Positions 26,949 through 36,204 of a stretch of 64,000 bases of DNA are shown here, piece after piece. This DNA comes from Prevotella sp. (lineage in GTDB: Bacteria > Bacteroidota > Bacteroidia > Bacteroidales > Bacteroidaceae), in contig JAFUVV010000047.1 of assembly GCA_017477435.1 (NCBI GenBank), positions 49,072 through 113,071 on the forward strand, in the 5' to 3' direction. Numbering within the stretch: position 1 is the first letter of the stretch; each line of letters starts with the position of its first letter. The translations under genes were made by a program, and so were the position numbers. Under the pieces are notes generated by a model. The model was not told the origin of the DNA and made no database searches. It was given only the letters and a program-made list of their open reading frames with translations.

Positions 26949-29189
26949 TTAATATGGATTAATCTCAAAACTTGCTCCAAGCTTTACTTCAAAACCTTTT
27001 GTTATTATTGTTTCACGTCTACCTGTGATAATAGTTTTTTCTTTTTCAACAACTACATTACCTTGCTCTTTGTTGGCATTAACGTCACTTCCTATATACA
27101 CAGCATTAGCTTTATAATGATTATATCCCTTCAACTTTTCATTTTGAATGAAAATTGTGTCTCCAACATAATAAGTTTTTGGAATGAAACCGCTTTTAGT
27201 GATACAAACACTTACATTCATTGGAATGTTTGCGAATGTATATCTTTGTACAGAATCTACGATACAATAGTATCCTACAGAATCAGTGCTCATTACACAA
27301 ATTCTACAATTAGGAATCCCTGTATTCACAGTTATTGAACTATCAGTAAAATCAATTGTAACAGAATCAAATATTGAAGGATTTTCTATGTAGACAGGCA
27401 TTTCTGCATCACCAAATCCAGTTAGCCCTAACATCACCCATTTAAACATATTGCTTTGGCTTTCTATCGCTTTACCTAATAGATTAATCTTTGCACCTTT
27501 AAGAGATTCTCCAAATCGAGGATGTTGGGAGGTAAATAGTTCTTTGTAATAATTCCCATTATATTGTATAGATGATAATAAAACAGTATCCCCATGACAC
27601 CCCCATCCTATAGATGTACATCCTATATACCCTAGTATGCCACTATTCTTATTTTTGATAAGACTTTCCATCAAACAGACATAGTTTGTAGACATGTAGT
27701 TGGCTGTCAAACATGATTCTGTCGTGATAATAGTATAACCAGGATTAAACAATTCTGCAGCATTGACACTTGTATAATGGTGTCCGTTCCCTTCCATATT
27801 CCAGCTATCATCATAGCCATGACAATAGACATCAACAAAAGAATACCCCTTTCCTAATTCAGTTTGCATATGTTCCGCACTATACTCGTAACCTGCCCCT
27901 TCTGGATAGTCTGTATATGAATTAAAAAATCTGAATCTTGAACCATGCCAATAGGGCTCAATATAATCTCTATACATTATTGCACTTTGTCTTTCTGCAT
28001 CATCACATTCAAAATTATTACCGGAAATTTTTAATCTATTTCCAGCCATAAGGATGTTATTATGCATTTTATCAATATCTGGGTATCTCTCATATTCTAT
28101 TATCCTATTCACAAAATTATTAGCTTGTTCCTTTGTTTTTACATAAGCTCTCGTAACTACAACATTAGGAAAAAAATTAATATCTGCTCCTTGCACCTGA
28201 CAACTATCAGAACTACCAGAGCCCCAATCTAAGTTTTCAAGACAGGCATAATAATAATCGCTCGGTATATAATAAGATACGGAACCAATTCGCATAAAAT
28301 ACATTAAAGGATGAATAACATCCTTATCTCCCCCTAACAATACATATTTTAGTCTTCCGTCAGTATCTTCCCAACAATCTTTTATTGCTTTTTTGATATT
28401 TTTAATCATACTCCCTTCGGAGTAGTTCTGCGAAATTTCTTCTGTTGTGATTATCTTTGTCAGGATTCCCTTCTGTGTCTTCCACCTTGCCAGTCGCTGA
28501 AAGGCACTTTTAAGCGAATCAGTCGTTACTATCAGATATTTTGTGGAATCAAGGCTAGTAGGGATTTTAACACTATATAATGAATCAATGACACTGGGGT
28601 TTATCACCATCTTCTTGATTTTTGATTTAGATAGAATATCACTTATTACACCTTGTTGGCTTGTATTATTACTTAAAGCGATAATTATTCGTAAAGAATC
28701 ATTAAGTTTTAAAACTCTTGTATCTGCATTATAAATAAAAGGGCAGATTTTTAAGAAGAATACCTTACATCCATCCATATTACATGAACCTACATATCTT
28801 ACGTTTTCCTGTGGATATATTCCTGATGGATTATAAGATGTACTATCATTTAAAATCGACTTTGTAGAGATTGTTATTATTTCTGGATTTGGTGCGAGTA
28901 TAACATTTGTCGCGATAACTTCTTCGTTACCTATTATAGATAAATTGTCAAACACATCTGTTTCTCCGACAACAACCTTTACGCTGAGCATAGGAAGCAT
29001 CGGAGAATTAGTATCTTCGTCATAGAAACACTCAAGAGAATCTGATGTAATAACCATCCTACCAAGACTATCTGTAGAATAGTTAAAGTCGGACTCCTCA
29101 AATGTCAAGGTTATCTCTCTAGTATTCTGTGCAACGCCAAAAGATGAGATAAGCAAAGATAGCATAAATAAATATTTTATCCTGTCCAT
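26949..29189 (-). CDS. C25 (gingipain-like) cysteine peptidase, module copy 1
   Basis: Exported C25 peptidase of 746 residues from the ATG at 29189 (a GTG at 29198 is possible). Signal peptide at 1-21 (ending GVAQ). The catalytic domain shows YLIVTTDSLKSAFQRLARWKTQKG, YVLLGGDKDVIHP, His457 in VYCHGYDDSW and Cys493 in TTESCLTANY; the dyad is in the same positions as in the paralogue at 20982. The C-terminal stretch VVEKEKTIITG, then FEVKLGASFEINPY, resembles the 3-coathanger stack domain found on many T9SS-exported proteins. The two paralogues share framework but differ much in surface positions, so different substrates are plausible. A+T-rich gene, 14 bp after the S74 gene. Confidence 0.85.
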   Translation of the reverse strand: MDRIKYLFMLSLLISSFGVAQNTREITLTFEESDFNYSTDSLGRMVITSDSLECFYDEDTNSPMLPMLSVKVVVGETDVFDNLSIIGNEEVIATNVILAPNPEIITISTKSILNDSTSYNPSGIYPQENVRYVGSCNMDGCKVFFLKICPFIYNADTRVLKLNDSLRIIIALSNNTSQQGVISDILSKSKIKKMVINPSVIDSLYSVKIPTSLDSTKYLIVTTDSLKSAFQRLARWKTQKGILTKIITTEEISQNYSEGSMIKNIKKAIKDCWEDTDGRLKYVLLGGDKDVIHPLMYFMRIGSVSYYIPSDYYYACLENLDWGSGSSDSCQVQGADINFFPNVVVTRAYVKTKEQANNFVNRIIEYERYPDIDKMHNNILMAGNRLKISGNNFECDDAERQSAIMYRDYIEPYWHGSRFRFFNSYTDYPEGAGYEYSAEHMQTELGKGYSFVDVYCHGYDDSWNMEGNGHHYTSVNAAELFNPGYTIITTESCLTANYMSTNYVCLMESLIKNKNSGILGYIGCTSIGWGCHGDTVLLSSIQYNGNYYKELFTSQHPRFGESLKGAKINLLGKAIESQSNMFKWVMLGLTGFGDAEMPVYIENPSIFDSVTIDFTDSSITVNTGIPNCRICVMSTDSVGYYCIVDSVQRYTFANIPMNVSVCITKSGFIPKTYYVGDTIFIQNEKLKGYNHYKANAVYIGSDVNANKEQGNVVVEKEKTIITGRRETIITKGFEVKLGASFEINPY

Positions 29190-29203
29190 GGTAGTCACTA
29201 TTT

Positions 29204-30370
29204 TTATTTCGAGAGTATCATTCTCTTGGTGTCTATTTCACGGCCGTCGACGATGAGGGAGTAGAGGTACATGCCCGCTCCGAGCTGTGTGCCGTCGATG
29301 GTCATGCTGTCGTCAGAGGTGGAGAGGTCGTGACGTTGCAGCTGCTTGCCTTGCATGTCGAAGATGCAAACGTAGGCCGAGTGTGCTCCGTCAGCAATCT
29401 GGAAGCGGATGGTGGTCTGGCCGTTGAAGGGGTTAGGGGTGTTCTGATAGAGTGCCGAGGTCTTCCCTTCTGTCGTGGCGCTTGTGATGGCTGTTGCGGT
29501 CGGGGCCTTGGCAATCTGGCCCTCGCCCTTCATCTCGTTGATTTCCTGCTTCAGCTCTTTGATGGACTGTATGAGTACGGGCACGAGCTCGACGTAGTTT
29601 ATCGCGAGCATTCCGTCCTGCCCTTCCGTGACGAGGTTGGGATAGATTGACTGCAATTCCTGTGCTATGAGACCGAAGTGGAGTTTCTGCGCATCCTTCT
29701 CGGCATTCTCCCTTTCAAGCTCAAGCGCAGCCTTGTCGTCTTCACTCATCGTCTGCAAGGCGTTCTCGTCAACTTCTATCTCGCGCTTCTTGTAGTTGTA
29801 TTTCACCACGTTCATGTCCATCACCTTGTCTATTGCCGTCTCCTCTTCATCGTCATTGCACAGCGGGGCGATGTTCTCCTTGAGGTTGCGGTCGGAGAGC
29901 GTAATATAGCTTGTAGCTGACATGCTGCCATAGACATAAACATTACCTTGGAAGTAACCAGCATAGCGCCCATAGGTGTTAGGCATGGGATAGAGGCTGG
30001 TGCTTGTAGTGCCATAGACTCCAGCTCCGTTGGTCGTACTGCCGAGCATGCCTATCACGCCGAAGTTCTTATAAAAACTGCTGTTGCCGGCCTTGCCGAA
30101 GACACCTACCGTGACAGCTTCTGAGTTGGTATACGATGGGCATACCTCGCCGAGGACACCGACGTTGAGATTGGAATCAAGAATGTTTATCTGAGAGTAA
30201 AGATTCACGTTACGTAAGAGGTATCCATCATATCCTGTCACGCTGCCGACGTTCAACTTGGCAGGGCCAGCCGTGGTAGAGGCGATGGTGACATTTCCGC
30301 TTGTGCTGACTTTCAACTGCGCGCTTGCACTAATAGAGAACAATGCGCAGAATAATAATGCCTTTTTCAT
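29204..30370 (-). CDS. S74 chaperone-domain fibre-like protein with T9SS tail, module copy 1
   Basis: Protein of 388 residues, paralogous to 23220. Start at 30370 (MKKALLFCALFSISASAQ, a clear signal peptide) instead of an upstream in-frame codon. The N-terminal Gly/Thr/Asn-rich part (LKVSTSGNVTIASTTAGPAK) is followed by SDRNLKENIAPL, the S74 domain (HFGLIAQELQSIYPNLVTEG), a helix (VLIQSIKELKQEINEMKG) and the T9SS type A sorting domain starting NTPNPFNGQTTIRF and ending KRMILSK. First gene of module copy 1, preceded by 262 bp of A+T-rich DNA with possible promoter sequences. The final 100 bp are nearly identical to the end of 23220, so recombination between copies is possible. Confidence 0.85.
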   Translation of the reverse strand: MKKALLFCALFSISASAQLKVSTSGNVTIASTTAGPAKLNVGSVTGYDGYLLRNVNLYSQINILDSNLNVGVLGEVCPSYTNSEAVTVGVFGKAGNSSFYKNFGVIGMLGSTTNGAGVYGTTSTSLYPMPNTYGRYAGYFQGNVYVYGSMSATSYITLSDRNLKENIAPLCNDDEEETAIDKVMDMNVVKYNYKKREIEVDENALQTMSEDDKAALELERENAEKDAQKLHFGLIAQELQSIYPNLVTEGQDGMLAINYVELVPVLIQSIKELKQEINEMKGEGQIAKAPTATAITSATTEGKTSALYQNTPNPFNGQTTIRFQIADGAHSAYVCIFDMQGKQLQRHDLSTSDDSMTIDGTQLGAGMYLYSLIVDGREIDTKRMILSK

Positions 30371-30632
30371 AATAGATTTATTTAAGTTAATAATTTGTTT
30401 GTTTATTATATTTGATTTCTGCGAGCAAATATAACAAACTTTTTCACTATTCACATGGACTATTGTCCAAAAAACATGTACTTATGTCCAATCTGGAGTT
30501 AAAAAATATTAAACAATTGTAATAATATGGCTTTTGACGCTATTACTACGGCATAAATACTCTTATGATATAATAATGTGTGATGAGCTGGCTTTTATTA
30601 TAGAGTTCACCACACATTATGTTTTGTAACGT

Positions 30633-31107
30633 TTATTTCTTCACAATCTTCTTGCCGTCCTTTATATACAGTCCCTTGGGGAGAGTGGAAAGTTGAGAGT
30701 TGGAAGATGAAAGTTTTCTACCCTGAAGGTCGTAGATGTCTGACGATTCATTTTCATCGTTCAATCTTCCATCTTCAATATCTTCGATACCTGTCGGTGT
30801 GGCGTCGAGGGTGAAGTATACAGGTGGCGTGCCTCCAGCGATGGCAACGGTGAGGTAGTTGCCTGACGGTTGATACCAGTCGTTAACCTTATAGAACCCT
30901 TCGCCATATTCGTAGTTGCCATACATGTAGAGTATCTCGCTTTCAGGATAAAATCCGAAAATCTCACAGAGCAGTGCATTGTATGTTTTTACACCGTCGG
31001 AATTGGTGATAGTGAGCCGCTTGGGCTCTGGTATTCTGTCGAAAGTGTAGGTTTGTCCTGGTTCGCCTTTCAGCACTTTTTTTGGCAATTTTCCTTGCTT
31101 GCAGTAT
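30633..31107 (-). pseudogene. C-terminal fragment of an exported protein
   Basis: Open frame of about 157 codons with no signal peptide and no ATG at its beginning; only a TTG at 31088, preceded in frame by TGA at 31105-31107, which lies inside the first unit of a 22-bp repeat array. The predicted segment begins PKKVLKGEPGQTYTFDRIPEP and ends with the cluster tail IYDLQGRKLSSSNSQLST, then LPKGLYIKDGKKIVKK. A mature exported protein should have an N-terminal signal, so this is read as the 3' remnant of a larger gene whose 5' part was lost where the array now stands. A short cytoplasmic protein is a weaker alternative. Confidence 0.6.
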
Positions 31108-31208
31108 CAAGGCCAGATAGTGATGCTATCAAAGCCAGATAGTGGTGCTATCAAAGCCAGATAGCGACGGTATCAAAGCCGGATAGTGATGCTATCTGAT
31201 ACGGATAG
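31105..31208. repeat. TATC/GATA-type 22-bp array F (about 5 units)
   Basis: Units start at 31105, 31127, 31149, 31171 and 31193. Each begins TATC and has GATAG at position 12, so TATC and GATA alternate every 11 bp; example unit start TATCAAAGCCAGATAGTGGT. The last unit is incomplete. It lies past the terminator of the C10 peptidase gene and at the broken 5' end of the fragment at 30633. The same architecture recurs at 57732. Confidence 0.85.
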
Positions 31209-31250
31209 TGGCGGCGGGTGGAGATATATGGGCCTGATGATGGTTGTATG

Positions 31251-31290
31251 AAAACAAACGAGGAGGCATCCTGTAGCGGATGCCTCCTCG
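31251..31290 (-). terminator. Terminator of the C10 peptidase gene
   Basis: On the minus strand CGAGGAGGCATCC, loop GCTACA, GGATGCCTCCTCG, then GTTTGTTTT. The 13-bp stem is perfect, 53 bp after the stop codon. Confidence 0.88.
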
Positions 31291-31343
31291 AATCTTCCGT
31301 ACAGCGGAGAGTTTTCCCCAAAGGGGGATTGGCGATGGACTCC

Positions 31344-34300
31344 TTATTTCTTCATCTCGTTGATGATTACCTGTATGTCGGCAGTCGATATCTTCCCGTC
31401 GCCGTTGAGGTCGTAGTCCATATTCTGAGAAGCCTGAGGCTTCTTCATCTCGTTGATGATTACCTGTATGTCGGCGGTCGACACCTTGCCGTCGCCATTA
31501 AGGTCATACCTGACGGCAACGTCGATTGTAACGGCCGACGACGGAGCGTAACCTCGTTTGGAGACCATAAAGAACGAAGTGAAGGGCTGCACCTGGGCAG
31601 ACGACTTGAGAGATAAAGTAGACCCGTCGTCGTTGAGCACATAAGCATTCATGACGGTTGTCGCTCCCATGACTCCCTGAGCCTTGAAGTTGTTGATAGT
31701 AGCGATGGCATTGTCTTGCTTGGGGAAAAGCACATTGGTGGCAGTAAGCGTCTGCGCTTCATCTGTAGTGCTCTTGACGAAGTATGTCTGATAGGCAGCC
31801 ACACGATTAGTGGTATAAGCCTGTATATGGTTGGCATTTTCGTCGGTGATTTCAGCAAATGTCAGATGGGAGTTGTTGGAGATGCTGAAAGGCAGACATA
31901 ACGTGCTCCATTTATTCTTAACGAATTGCTTTGTAAAGCTGACTGCTTTAGCCGTGAACTGTCTTGGCACAGCCACGCCATAGGCTCCATCTAAGGTTAT
32001 CTTCTCTGCTTGGTCGCCAATGATGACGTTGCGGCCTTCAAGACCTTCCGGCACAGCGTCGCCGACATTGAGATAGTAGATGGTGTTGGGGTTGCTGTTG
32101 GGAACAACTTTCTTTACTTTTTCTGCCACCATTGAGAGGTCAACAGCCCCTGCCCATTCGGGAATAGTGAGAGTAGCAGTTGCCTTGAATGGTGTTTTCA
32201 CACCTCCAGGCGTATATCCCAACGCTGCAGGCTCCATGTGGTATTTCTCGGAAGTGTAGACGGCTTCGCCGGACATTAGCAGACAGACACTGACATCGTA
32301 GCTTGTATCTACATCGGGAATCAGGAACTGGAAATGACGTGTCTTATTTGGAGCTATATCATAGGAGTAAGATATACCACCATTTGCAGATATAATATCA
32401 TAGCAGAAATCTCCTAAATAAAATAAAGCTTGCATATTTATACGCCCACGGAAATAGTCGGTCGAGCTGGCATTGGTAACGTCGAAGTCGACCACAACGT
32501 CGTTGCCCAGGATGGAGCCATCCTGTAGATTGGATATCCTGATATTGGATATGTTAACAGGCGTGTCGCTGCTCACATTTAAATTCATCTCATCATCAAC
32601 CGACACCGTTGCCTGCCCAACAACGTTTTCCCCTTCATAATCGGTGGTTATCCATACGGTATATTCGCCAGCCTTGTCGGGTGTGAAATAGAATTCCACA
32701 GGAGCAGCCCCACCAGCATTAACAGTGGCATGCGACCATAGGCGATAATGGCCGGAAGCTATACCTTTGTTGGCGGGATTATCGTTCCAAAAGAAATAGA
32801 GCTTATCGAAATAGTCTTCCTCACCTTTATTCTGAATGTTACAGAACACGTAAAGTTCCTCACCTGCATAAGGCAGGCCGCTGAAGGTAATTGTCTCAGC
32901 GGAAAGGTCGGCAAGACGGTTGTGCTCGGTAAATGTTACCACGCCACTGTCAGATGTAGCTATTTGATAGTCGAGCTCATTGGCAACAAACTGCCAGTCC
33001 GACCGGCCTCCGCTCAGACGTGCAATGGGCAGCAAACGATATGTACCATTGGGCAAAGACGTCGATGAAGCTGCATACTGTTGTGATTTGGCTGAACCTG
33101 CCAACAATTCCACACCCTCAGTGGCTTGGACTACCTGAATATTGCCGTCGGCGTCGCGATAGCCTATACCTAAGTCGAAGGTGTAGGGCTCGTCTTCATT
33201 GTTGTAGTAGGTGCAGTTTATGGTCTCTCCTGTACAACCGACATCACACGTCAACGACACATGATATACTCCATCGTTTAGGCCAGCCTTTTGTACGTTC
33301 ATGACAGCTGACTGGTGATAAACATAGCCATCTGGGCTATCGTATGCGTCTGGATTGTCAACGGCAGAATTGTGTCCCACGCTGCTTAGTATGGCATAGA
33401 CAGACGAGTTGACACCATCCCATCCAAGGTTAAAATGGAACATTTCGTTACCGTCATAGCCATCGATGATAAACGAATGTCCGCCATAGTTGCTCTGTCC
33501 GTTGTAAAGAATGGGACGGCCGACGCTGAGCTCCTTGTACAACAAATTGCACCAATCGTAATAAGAATAATTAGCGCGGTCGGCAATATAGATCGTAGGG
33601 TCGTAGTCGAAATAATGCTTCAAGGCGTACATGGCAGTGAGGTTGTGAGACGATGATACTGTCTCGCTATAGTACATCCTTACGGCTGCGCCGCAATAGT
33701 ACATCAGATTGGAAACAGCTTCTACGGCCTCAGGATCACTGTCGGGCCATATACATTCCGCGTTCATTTTATCCCAATCAATAACTGTTCCGGCCCGCAC
33801 CCCGTCGATCTTAACCTCTACGGCATCGTCACCGATAACCTGCCCGTGGTTGTAGCCTGGGATATCTTGTTTGATGGTCTTCGGCCATTGATGATAGTTC
33901 ATGATTTGCGCCATGGCTGTGGCTACGCAGCCTGTCGGAACATGATAAGTAGTCCCACCTCTGGTGAAAGAAGTCAGTTTTTCATTATAAGGTGCCCACT
34001 GATGCCACAGCGTCTTAATCAACGGCTCTATGGGGCGCTTACTGATACTGGATGAAACGCCTGCAGCCTTCATCTCTTTCTGGCGGGCTTCAGCTATTTC
34101 GGCATCGTACTGCTCAAACAGCCATCCCAGCGCTTCGCTAACATTATCATCCCATTGTCCCTCGGGGCTGTAACAGAGAACAGGATGTGTAAGGCTACTG
34201 GCTGATGTCACTACGAAACCTTCACTTCTGCCTACATTGAAAATATACATGTTGGGACGAACGGCACACAAATTGAGATCTGCTCGGCTCAACGGCGCCT

Positions 34301-34538
34301 TGTGCATGGTCTTATGTCCCGTGGCAATGCGGGCATTGATGAACTTCAGAGCATTTTCATTAGCTGTATTCAAACTGATGTGATCCGCATAATTTGCAGA
34401 CAGCTTTGCAGCAGAAAGCATATCAAGATCGTTGTTCCCGGAGATAATGCCGTAACCGAATTGGCCTGTCTCAAAGCTTTGCGCATTCACGACAAGCGTG
34501 AAGATAAAAGCAAATAAAGAGAAAACCAGTTTCTTCAT
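31344..34538 (-). CDS. C10 (streptopain-like) cysteine peptidase with C-terminal dockerin-like repeats
   Basis: Exported protein of 1064 residues. Signal peptide at 1-19 (ending NAQ); Spi-type propeptide (about 25-165) with GFVVTSASSLTHPVLCYSPEG; C10 catalytic domain with nucleophile Cys203 in PTGCVATAMAQIMNYHQWP and His354 in YGGHSFIIDGYD. The centre (about 420-1000) is a set of Ig-like and other beta-rich modules, including LADLSAETITFSGLPYAGEELYV. The last 55 residues are two near-identical EF-hand-like repeats, YDLNGDGKVSTADIQVIINEM and YDLNGDGKISTADIQVIINEM, as in dockerin type I. It lacks both a T9SS tail and the YIKDGKK tail of its neighbours. How it reaches or stays on the surface is unknown. 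Confidence 0.9.
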   Translation of the reverse strand: MKKLVFSLFAFIFTLVVNAQSFETGQFGYGIISGNNDLDMLSAAKLSANYADHISLNTANENALKFINARIATGHKTMHKAPLSRADLNLCAVRPNMYIFNVGRSEGFVVTSASSLTHPVLCYSPEGQWDDNVSEALGWLFEQYDAEIAEARQKEMKAAGVSSSISKRPIEPLIKTLWHQWAPYNEKLTSFTRGGTTYHVPTGCVATAMAQIMNYHQWPKTIKQDIPGYNHGQVIGDDAVEVKIDGVRAGTVIDWDKMNAECIWPDSDPEAVEAVSNLMYYCGAAVRMYYSETVSSSHNLTAMYALKHYFDYDPTIYIADRANYSYYDWCNLLYKELSVGRPILYNGQSNYGGHSFIIDGYDGNEMFHFNLGWDGVNSSVYAILSSVGHNSAVDNPDAYDSPDGYVYHQSAVMNVQKAGLNDGVYHVSLTCDVGCTGETINCTYYNNEDEPYTFDLGIGYRDADGNIQVVQATEGVELLAGSAKSQQYAASSTSLPNGTYRLLPIARLSGGRSDWQFVANELDYQIATSDSGVVTFTEHNRLADLSAETITFSGLPYAGEELYVFCNIQNKGEEDYFDKLYFFWNDNPANKGIASGHYRLWSHATVNAGGAAPVEFYFTPDKAGEYTVWITTDYEGENVVGQATVSVDDEMNLNVSSDTPVNISNIRISNLQDGSILGNDVVVDFDVTNASSTDYFRGRINMQALFYLGDFCYDIISANGGISYSYDIAPNKTRHFQFLIPDVDTSYDVSVCLLMSGEAVYTSEKYHMEPAALGYTPGGVKTPFKATATLTIPEWAGAVDLSMVAEKVKKVVPNSNPNTIYYLNVGDAVPEGLEGRNVIIGDQAEKITLDGAYGVAVPRQFTAKAVSFTKQFVKNKWSTLCLPFSISNNSHLTFAEITDENANHIQAYTTNRVAAYQTYFVKSTTDEAQTLTATNVLFPKQDNAIATINNFKAQGVMGATTVMNAYVLNDDGSTLSLKSSAQVQPFTSFFMVSKRGYAPSSAVTIDVAVRYDLNGDGKVSTADIQVIINEMKKPQASQNMDYDLNGDGKISTADIQVIINEMKK

Positions 34539-34841
34539 AGTTGTATATTATTTAATTGTTAGCATACATAAAAATATGCGGCAAGGACATGAATGCCCTC
34601 ACCGCACAACATAGTCTTTCTTATATATAATTAATGTGTGTGTGTTTATACAAATAATCTGATTTATCAAATTATTTGTGGTAAAAAAAACATATCTACA
34701 CATCTTGTTCATAATGCCTGCAATCATTATTCATTTGCAAATTTAAGAAGAAACACGCAATAACGCAAAAAAATAGAGAAAAATATTTGCTTCCTTACCA
34801 TCTCATCCACAATCGGTTATTTGCTGCCCGCTTCTTTCTAC
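34539..34841. other. A+T-rich intergenic region without recognisable gene
   Basis: Holds the upstream region of the C10 peptidase gene (minus strand). A GTGTGTGTGT tract at about 34632-34644 and A/T runs are visible. No open frame, array or hairpin repeat was recognised, and no confident -33/-7 pair was located. Confidence 0.5.
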
Positions 34842-34876
34842 AAAAAAAGGAGATGCCCGGCATGGGACATCTCCTT
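34842..34876 (-). terminator. Terminator of tyrS
   Basis: On the minus strand AAGGAGATGTCCC, loop ATGCC, GGGCATCTCCTT, then a run of T. It begins 27 bp after the tyrS stop codon. Confidence 0.9.
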
Positions 34877-34902
34877 CGATTGCTTATTTCGGAAGTGTGT
34901 GC

Positions 34903-36204
34903 TTATTTCACTGTGATGAGGAAGTAGTTCTTCTTTCCCCGCTGCACGAGCAGGTATTTTCCGTCGATGAGGTCGTCGGCAGTGATGAGGCGGTCGAATG
35001 TCTCAAGGCGCTCTTTGTTGAGCGAGACTCCTCCTCCCTGCACCATCTTGCGCATCTCTCCTCGCGAGGGGAACACGCTGACGTCGTCTCTTGTAAAGAG
35101 TTCTACTGCCGGCCGGCCGAGGTCTTCCTTGGCGAGGGTGTAGTGGGGCACTCCTGCGAAGACGTCGAGCAGTGTCTGCTCGTCGAGCTTCAGGAGACTT
35201 TCCTTGGTGGCTTTGCCGAAGAGGATGTTGGATGCTTCCTGTGCCATTTCGAGGTCTTCCTTTGAATGGACGAGTACGGTCACTTCTTCTGCGAGCCGTT
35301 TCTGCAGCACGCGGCGTCCCGGGTCTTGGCGGTGCTCCTCGACGAGTGCTTCGATGACGTCGCGCTCGAGCGAGGTGAATATCTTTATGTATCGCTCTGC
35401 ATCGTCGTCGCTCACGTTGAGCCAGAACTGATAGAAGGCGTATGGTGTTGTGCGGGCTGGGTCGAGCCACACGTTGCCGCTCTCTGTCTTTCCGAACTTC
35501 TTGCCGTCGGCTTTTGTTATGAGCGGGCATGTGAGTGCATAGGCCTCAGCCTCTGTGCCGAGTGTGCGGCGGATGAGCTCGGTACCGGTGGTCATGTTGC
35601 CCCACTGGTCGTTGCCTCCGAGCTGGAGCTTCACGCCGTGGGTGCGGTAGAGGTGGAGGAAGTCGTAGCCCTGGAGGAGCTGATAGGTGAACTCTGTGAA
35701 CGACAGTCCGTCGCGGGCAGTGCCGTTGAGTCGCTGCTGCACGCTGTCCTTGGCCATCATGTAGTTGACAGTGATATGCTTGCCGACCACGCGGGCAAAG
35801 TCGAGAAAGGTGAAGTCTTTCATCCAGTCGTAGTTGTTCACCATCTCTGCGCGTGTGTCGCCTTCGGCTTCAAAGTCTAGGAATTTGGCCACCTGCTTCT
35901 TTATTGCCTCCTGGTTGTGGTAGAGAGTCTCGGTGTCGAGCAGGTTCCGCTCTTGGCTTTTTCCCGATGGGTCGCCTATCATGCCCGTGGCACCACCAAC
36001 GAGTATGTAGGGCTTATGGCCGCAGCGCTGCAAGTGGCGCAGCATCATTATTCCGCAGAGGTGACCGATGTGGAGTGAATCGGCTGTGGGGTCAGTGCCC
36101 AGGTAAGCCGAGACGGTTTCTTTCTGCAACAGTTCTTCCGTGCCTGGCATTATCTGTGCCAGCATTCCGCGCCAACGGAGTTCTTCTACAAAATTTTTCT
36201 TCAT
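34903..36204 (-). CDS. tyrS: Tyrosine-tRNA ligase
   Basis: Class I tyrosyl-tRNA synthetase of 433 residues, the normal bacterial size. HIGH motif at 45-48 ([10 protein letters not shown]), tyrosine-binding region [24 protein letters not shown], and KMSKS-equivalent KFGKT near residue 235. An S4-like RNA-binding domain forms the C terminus ([20 protein letters not shown] to the end). It closes the conserved DUF4271-hemD-rnpA-yidD-tyrS cluster, 123 bp after yidD. A strong terminator follows. No T-box leader was seen, as expected in this phylum. Confidence 0.97.
   Translation of the reverse strand: MKKNFVEELRWRGMLAQIMPGTEELLQKETVSAYLGTDPTADSLHIGHLCGIMMLRHLQRCGHKPYILVGGATGMIGDPSGKSQERNLLDTETLYHNQEAIKKQVAKFLDFEAEGDTRAEMVNNYDWMKDFTFLDFARVVGKHITVNYMMAKDSVQQRLNGTARDGLSFTEFTYQLLQGYDFLHLYRTHGVKLQLGGNDQWGNMTTGTELIRRTLGTEAEAYALTCPLITKADGKKFGKTESGNVWLDPARTTPYAFYQFWLNVSDDDAERYIKIFTSLERDVIEALVEEHRQDPGRRVLQKRLAEEVTVLVHSKEDLEMAQEASNILFGKATKESLLKLDEQTLLDVFAGVPHYTLAKEDLGRPAVELFTRDDVSVFPSRGEMRKMVQGGGVSLNKERLETFDRLITADDLIDGKYLLVQRGKKNYFLITVK

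Noticed and set aside
19876-34538. Genomic island integrated at tRNA-Gln
   Set aside because: No integrase, no duplicated tRNA 3' end, and the tRNA 5' side faces the block.
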